This document shows positions 6,697 through 10,388 of a stretch of 10,388 bases of DNA, piece after piece; position 1 is the stretch's first letter, and the number at the start of each line of letters is the position of its first letter. The notes beneath the pieces were generated by a model that was not told the origin of the DNA, searched no databases, and saw nothing but the letters and a program-made list of their open reading frames with translations. A program made the translations under genes and the position numbers. The stretch covers positions 1-10,388 of the forward strand of contig DVMG01000084.1 in assembly GCA_018715105.1 (NCBI GenBank). The letters run 5' to 3'. Source of the DNA: Candidatus Ventricola intestinavium. GTDB lineage: Bacteria > Bacillota > Clostridia > Christensenellales > Aristaeellaceae.

Positions 6697-8307
6697 ATGA
6701 TGAAGAAATGGCTCACTCTGGCCCTGACGGCGATTCTCCTTGTGAGTGTGAGCGCTTTTGCAATGGCAGAGGCAAAAATCACATTCCAGATGGATCAGGA
6801 GCCGCAGAGCATGGATCCGACGCTCAACGACTATTCCACCGGCTCCTACGCGCTTCAGAGCCTGTTCCGCGGCCTGTATAAATACGCGGAAGACGGCAGC
6901 CTTGTCCCGGCCATGGCGGAGAGCTACTCGGTTTCGGAAGACGGGTGCACCTACACGTTCAAGCTGCGCGAGGGCCTCAAATGGTCCGACGGCACGCCGC
7001 TGACCGCGCACGATTTTGAATACAGCTGGAAGCGCGTCCTCGATCCGGAAGTGGCCAGCGACACGGCTTACACGCTCTATGGCGTGATTAAGAACGGTTA
7101 CGAGTGCTTTGTCGATCAGACCGTGGCGGTGGAGGATCTGCCGATCCGCGCGCTTGACGACACGACGCTTGAGGTTGAACTGGCGGCGCCGGCCAGCTAT
7201 TTTCTCACGCTGACGGCCTCGACCGCCTTCATGCCGGTGCAGCAGGCGACCGTTGAGGAAAATGGCAATGACTGGTCCGCTTCGCCCGAGACGTATGTGT
7301 GCAACGGTCCTTTTATGATCACCGAAATGAAAAAGGACGAAAGCTATACGCTCGTCAAGAATCCTTACTACTATAATGCCGATGAGGTCAAGATCGACAC
7401 CGTGCAGTATGTGTTTATCAACGCGGCCGAGACGGCGAAGATGGCCTTTGACAACGGAGAAATCGACATTGTGACGCTGGTCAACGCGGACGCGATGAAT
7501 GCCTATCAGGGAACCGATAATCTGGTGGCCTCCGACCGCATCGGCTATCGCTATTTTGAGTTCAACTGTGAAAAGGAGCCCTTTAACGATGCGCGTGTGC
7601 GCCGCGCTCTGACGCTGGCGCTCAACCGCGAGATTCTTATCAACGCGATTATTGAGGATCCGACCCGCAGGCCGCTGTATGGATGGGTGCCCTATGGGAT
7701 TAAGGATCTGCTTGATCCGGAGCTTGACTGGCGCGATGCGGTGGGCGACGTATTCACCGAGGACATTGAGGAGGCCAAGGCTCTGCTGGCGGAGGCCGGT
7801 TACCCGAATGGCGAGGGCTTCCCGGCATTCTCCATCAAATATGTGCCGGATACCGAGCTGCAGAAGCTTTGTGAAGCCATGGCCCAGATGTGGAAGCAAT
7901 ACCTGGGCATCGACTGCGCAGTCACCGCGGTGGAGAGCGGCGTGTATTGGGCGGATGACACCGGAACGCGTGACTCCGGCGATTTTGAGATCGCATACAT
8001 GGGCTATACACTTGACTACGCCGAGCCCAGCGCCGCGTTCTTTGTGCTGGAGAATGCGGAAGGAAATGCCAAGACGCGCTGGGATTGCCCGGAGTATCTG
8101 GAGATGACCGCGCAGATGCGCACCGGCATCTCCGGCCTGGAAAGGGAGACGCTCTACAAGCATGCCGAGGCCCTGCTGGCTCAGGAATGCCCCGTGATCC
8201 CGATTTTCAACTATGTGGCAACGGCGCTGGTCTCGGACCGTGTGGAAGGATTTACGCGAAACAGCAACGGGCATCCGAATTTTGAATACTGCTCGATCGT
8301 GGAGTAA
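6697..8307 (+). CDS. oppA: Oligopeptide ABC transporter substrate-binding protein OppA
   Basis: A 536-residue extracytoplasmic receptor of the SBP_bac_5 family that should hand peptides to OppBC. Residues 1-24 form a signal peptide (MMKK, hydrophobic WLTLALTAILLVSVSAF, cleavage site AMA/E). Family text includes PQSMDPTLNDYSTGSYALQSLFRGLYKY (36-63), KLREGLKWSDGTPLTAHDFEYSWKRVLDP (89-117), the VRRALTLALNREILI helix and EAKALLAEAGYPNGEGFP. There is no lipobox Cys after the signal, unlike most Firmicute OppA lipoproteins. GGAGG at 6686-6690 is 6 nt from the ATG at 6697 and 9 nt from the second ATG at 6700; either can serve. An ATG at 6670 in frame lies before the SD and is unlikely. The gene is divergent from oppBCDF, with which it shares a control region. 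The ligand could also be another peptide-like molecule, since this family is broad. Confidence 0.9.
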   Translation: MMKKWLTLALTAILLVSVSAFAMAEAKITFQMDQEPQSMDPTLNDYSTGSYALQSLFRGLYKYAEDGSLVPAMAESYSVSEDGCTYTFKLREGLKWSDGTPLTAHDFEYSWKRVLDPEVASDTAYTLYGVIKNGYECFVDQTVAVEDLPIRALDDTTLEVELAAPASYFLTLTASTAFMPVQQATVEENGNDWSASPETYVCNGPFMITEMKKDESYTLVKNPYYYNADEVKIDTVQYVFINAAETAKMAFDNGEIDIVTLVNADAMNAYQGTDNLVASDRIGYRYFEFNCEKEPFNDARVRRALTLALNREILINAIIEDPTRRPLYGWVPYGIKDLLDPELDWRDAVGDVFTEDIEEAKALLAEAGYPNGEGFPAFSIKYVPDTELQKLCEAMAQMWKQYLGIDCAVTAVESGVYWADDTGTRDSGDFEIAYMGYTLDYAEPSAAFFVLENAEGNAKTRWDCPEYLEMTAQMRTGISGLERETLYKHAEALLAQECPVIPIFNYVATALVSDRVEGFTRNSNGHPNFEYCSIVE

Positions 8308-8350
8308 AAAGGCCCGGTCCTTCTGGAAGAATCCATAAAACCTCATAGAC

Positions 8351-8395
8351 AAAGGGTGAGAAGAAAATCCTGAGAGGGTTTCTTCTCACCCTTTT
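8351..8395. terminator. Bidirectional intrinsic terminator between oppA and the glycan cluster
   Basis: 8351-8366 and 8379-8394 are perfectly complementary over 16 bp (AAAGGGTGAGAAGAAA arm) with a 12-nt loop. On the + strand the stem runs into CTTTTATT, a proper U-tract 44 nt after the oppA stop. On the - strand it runs into CCCTTTGTCT, a weaker tract, 105 nt after the DUF4422 gene stop. It fits a shared terminator for two converging transcripts. Confidence 0.88.
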
Positions 8396-8499
8396 ATTCC
8401 TCCGGGGAACCGGCGACGGCAGACGGCCGTGTGCTCGGCGGAATGAGCGTGCTGCGTGAATGCTGAATGGAAGAGGACACACGGGGTCATCCTCATGGC

Positions 8500-9297
8500 T
8501 CAGTGGGTTCGCAGGCCACCTTTTCCGGTGAACGTGCCAAGGAGCTTGCGCATGCAGAAATCAACGGTTTTCTGCGGCCAATGAACCGGCTCGATGTCCA
8601 CGATGGGCAACTCCAGATAGGGCAGGCGTTTGCTGGCAAGCCATACATCAAGCAGGCGCTCGCCGATAAAGCCAAACACCCGTTGGTTATAGGGATCATA
8701 GGAGGTGGTATCAAGAAGGGGCTCCAGTTCAAATAAAATGGAAAACAGCCAGGCACAGTAAGCGTTCATCTGCTCGCGGCGCATGATGAACATATTAAAC
8801 CGGTGCCCGCCTCTGCGGCGCATCACCTGGTCAAAGGCAGGCACATCCTGCGGATACAGCGCCTGCAGAATATGGCGGACGGCAAGCAGATCGCTTTCAT
8901 GATGGGCATGCGCGTAATGCGAGTAATTGGTCTCAATCACATAGCGTCTTGGCTTTGGAAGGAGGATGTCGGCCTGGCTCAGCGCGGTCCGGATGGAGGC
9001 TTCATCCAGAATGCGGGACCATGGATCGCCCGCTCTGTTTTTGTTGGAGGAAAAGTAGCGCCTATAATGCACAAGCCCTGTATAGGAGGCGCGGGCGTGT
9101 TTCCACATCCAGTAGAGCCCTGTCAATTCGCAATAGGCCGGGTTTTGTGCGGAGATGTTGTCGCCCTCGTTATCCCGAAGCGCGCAGAAAGGAGGATTCA
9201 GAGCGGCGCCGACCTGGAGCGGCACATACAAAGGATCTTCCGCAAACCGGTAGGGCTTATGAGAGGCCACATAGATGACAATGGAAGGGGTTGCCAT
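8500..9297 (-). CDS. DUF4422 family protein, probable glycosyltransferase
   Basis: A 265-residue soluble protein without signal or membrane segments. It begins with a beta strand (IVIYVASHKPY, 6-16) as in GT-A type glycosyltransferases. It contains the DUF4422 signature NPAYCELTGLYWMWKH (52-67), YTGLVHYRRYF (72-82), FNMFIMRREQ (167-176) and DPYNQRVFGFIGERLLDVWL (201-220). DUF4422 proteins occur in capsule, exopolysaccharide and cell-wall glycan clusters and are regarded as glycosyltransferases; the sugar donor and acceptor are unknown. The ATG at 9297 follows the stop of the ABC ATPase gene by 6 nt, with GGTGAG 5 nt upstream as SD, so the three genes form one operon. Context suggests it adds a sugar to the glycan that the neighbouring exporter moves. 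It is the last gene before the shared terminator. Confidence 0.8.
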   Translation of the reverse strand: MATPSIVIYVASHKPYRFAEDPLYVPLQVGAALNPPFCALRDNEGDNISAQNPAYCELTGLYWMWKHARASYTGLVHYRRYFSSNKNRAGDPWSRILDEASIRTALSQADILLPKPRRYVIETNYSHYAHAHHESDLLAVRHILQALYPQDVPAFDQVMRRRGGHRFNMFIMRREQMNAYCAWLFSILFELEPLLDTTSYDPYNQRVFGFIGERLLDVWLASKRLPYLELPIVDIEPVHWPQKTVDFCMRKLLGTFTGKGGLRTH

Positions 9298-9303
9298 ATG
9301 CGC

Positions 9304-10041
9304 TCACCGCCTCAGGAGAAAGGCTTCATACCGGTCGCAAACATCGGCGGTGCTGCCAAAGGCCATCTGCCTGCCATGGTCGAGCCAGAGGACTTTGTTG
9401 CACAGATCGCGAACCTGGCCCAGCGAATGGGAAACAAGGATGCCCGTTACGCCGCTGTCGAGAATCTCCTTCATCTTTTCACCGCTCTTTATTTTGAAGG
9501 CGCCATCGCCCACGGAGAGCACCTCATCCAGGATAAGGATATCCGGATTCACCAGACATGCGATGGAAAACGCCAGCCGGGATTTCATGCCGCTGGACAG
9601 CTGTTTGAACGGCCTGTCCTGAAAATCATGCAGTTCTGCAAACTGAATGATCTCTTCATATTTTTCATTCATAAATTTACGGGTATATCCGAGCAGAGCG
9701 CCGCGAAGATACGTATTCTCACGGACGGTTAAATCGGCATCAAACCCCGAGGACAGCTCCAGCAGGGCCGCGATGGAGCCATGAACTTCGATATGCCCCT
9801 TTGTTGGCACCATGATGCCCGATATCGCCTTGAGAAGCGTGGATTTTCCCGCGCCGTTGGAGCCGACAATGCCCAACATATCCCCGCGTTCCAGCGAAAA
9901 AGTGATGTCCTTGTCCGCCCAGAATTCTTTGATCTGATAGCGGCCCGTGAGCCTGCGCATCAGGTACTCCTTGACTCCGATATCCTTAAAATCCCCTGTG
10001 ATATAGCGGATGGATACGTTCTTTGCCTGGATGATAGCCAT
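9304..10041 (-). CDS. Polysaccharide/teichoic acid export ABC transporter ATPase (TagH/KpsT type)
   Basis: A 245-residue cytoplasmic ATPase that powers export of a lipid-linked glycan through the adjacent ABC-2 permease. Motifs: Walker A GSNGAGKS (60-67), signature LSSGM (148-152) within QLSSGMKSRLAFSIA, Walker B ILILDE (168-173), SVGD D-loop region (176-179) and switch His205. The spacing, the LSSGM signature and DEVLSVGD are characteristic of the TagH/RfbB/Wzt/KpsT group. The N-terminal stretch GDFKDIGVKEYLMRRLTGRYQIKEFWADKDITF is also typical. It ends soon after the nucleotide-binding domain, with no C-terminal glycan-recognition (Wzt-C) or TagH tail domain, so export may not depend on a terminal glycan mark. 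The ATG at 10041 has AGGGGGG 5 nt upstream; the in-frame start at 10209 would overlap the permease gene and has no domain sense. It follows the permease by 14 nt. Confidence 0.9.
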   Translation of the reverse strand: MAIIQAKNVSIRYITGDFKDIGVKEYLMRRLTGRYQIKEFWADKDITFSLERGDMLGIVGSNGAGKSTLLKAISGIMVPTKGHIEVHGSIAALLELSSGFDADLTVRENTYLRGALLGYTRKFMNEKYEEIIQFAELHDFQDRPFKQLSSGMKSRLAFSIACLVNPDILILDEVLSVGDGAFKIKSGEKMKEILDSGVTGILVSHSLGQVRDLCNKVLWLDHGRQMAFGSTADVCDRYEAFLLRR

Positions 10042-10055
10042 ATCATCCCCCCTGT

Positions 10056-10388
10056 TCACACATAGTAGAGGAACGCGTGGTTCTTCTTTTTGTAGATCAG
10101 CCCGCCGACGGCAAGGGCGGCCAACGCATAAAACAAAATCAGAAGATGAAACGGAAGAGAAGGCAGATTTCCATCCAGCACGATCACGCGCACATACTTG
10201 ATATAACAATACAGCGGGTTACACAGGAAAAGACGCTGGATCGCGGGCGGATAGCTGTCCACCGTATAAAAAATGGCGGACATGTACATCAAAAGCGTGG
10301 TGAACACATCATACAGGTATTGCACGTCGCGAAAGAACACATACAGGGCCGAGAGAAGCAAGCCCACTCCGATGTTGAAGACAAGCAG
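10056..10388 (-). CDS. Polysaccharide ABC-2 type permease (TagG/Wzm type), partial
   Basis: 110 C-terminal residues are visible; the gene begins beyond the right edge. The frame is open to base 10388, and the GTG at 10367 is internal to it. LLVFNIGVGLLLSALYVFFRDVQYLYDVFTTLLMYMSAIFYTVDSYP is the conserved C-terminal half of TagG/RfbA/KpsM permeases (membrane helix, FFRDxQ motif, helix with the IFY turn). FLCNPLYCYIKYVRVIVLDG and a last membrane helix (LLILFYALAALAVGGLIY) follow, then a short basic tail. It would form the membrane channel for the ATPase encoded directly downstream. The glycan could be teichoic acid, capsule or O-antigen-like; the window does not tell. Confidence 0.88.
   Translation of the reverse strand: MLVFNIGVGLLLSALYVFFRDVQYLYDVFTTLLMYMSAIFYTVDSYPPAIQRLFLCNPLYCYIKYVRVIVLDGNLPSLPFHLLILFYALAALAVGGLIYKKKNHAFLYYV

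Noticed and set aside
6634..8352. A 572-codon open frame on the - strand opposite oppA
   Set aside because: It is an antisense shadow of a clearly conserved gene in GC-rich DNA. The product is His/Arg/Val-rich with no domain pattern, and no SD precedes its start.

Overview
The window looks like chromosomal DNA from an anaerobic, moderately GC-rich Firmicute of the class Clostridia, possibly near Christensenellales or Oscillospirales. That placement is an inference from protein style, strong Shine-Dalgarno (SD) sites (AGGAGG, AAGGGGG), short intrinsic terminators and a substrate-binding protein of the non-lipobox type common in those groups. There is no rRNA, tRNA, CRISPR array, transposase or phage gene, and most of the window is ordinary housekeeping and transport DNA.

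Layout. 1-234 (+): the C-terminal end of a SAM-dependent methyltransferase that starts outside the window. 235-587: 353 bp without a convincing gene but with several hairpins. 588-1295 (+): a VCBS/FG-GAP-like protein with two Ca-loop-type DxxxDG motifs. 1418-2065 (+): an exported protein with a low-complexity linker and two tandem copies of a small beta-rich domain, closed by a terminator at 2080-2119. 2130-2243: a large imperfect inverted repeat, best read as the 3' end of the opposing opp operon.

2351-6273 (-): a complete oligopeptide ABC transporter operon in the order oppB-oppC-oppD-oppF (two permeases, two ATPases). 6697-8307 (+): the divergently transcribed binding-protein gene oppA. 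Between them, 6274-6696 is a well-formed bidirectional promoter region. Each side has a sigma-A promoter with a 17-bp spacer, and an AT-rich inverted repeat lies exactly midway between the two -35 boxes. The opp operon also has a leader of roughly 200 nt with a possible attenuator overlapping a small Met-rich ORF. OppA should deliver peptides to OppBC, with OppD and OppF driving import, so the split layout would let one operator coordinate receptor and pump.

8351-8395: a 16-bp perfect hairpin that can terminate both oppA and the convergent cluster to its right. 8500-10388 (-): the distal end of a surface-polysaccharide export operon, consisting of an ABC-2 permease (partial, runs off the window), its TagH/KpsT-like ATPase and a DUF4422 glycosyltransferase-like protein.

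I found no clearly new multi-gene system. The most worthwhile leads are regulatory (opp leader, central operator, opp 3' structure, oppC-oppD hairpin) and the unnamed tandem-domain secreted protein.
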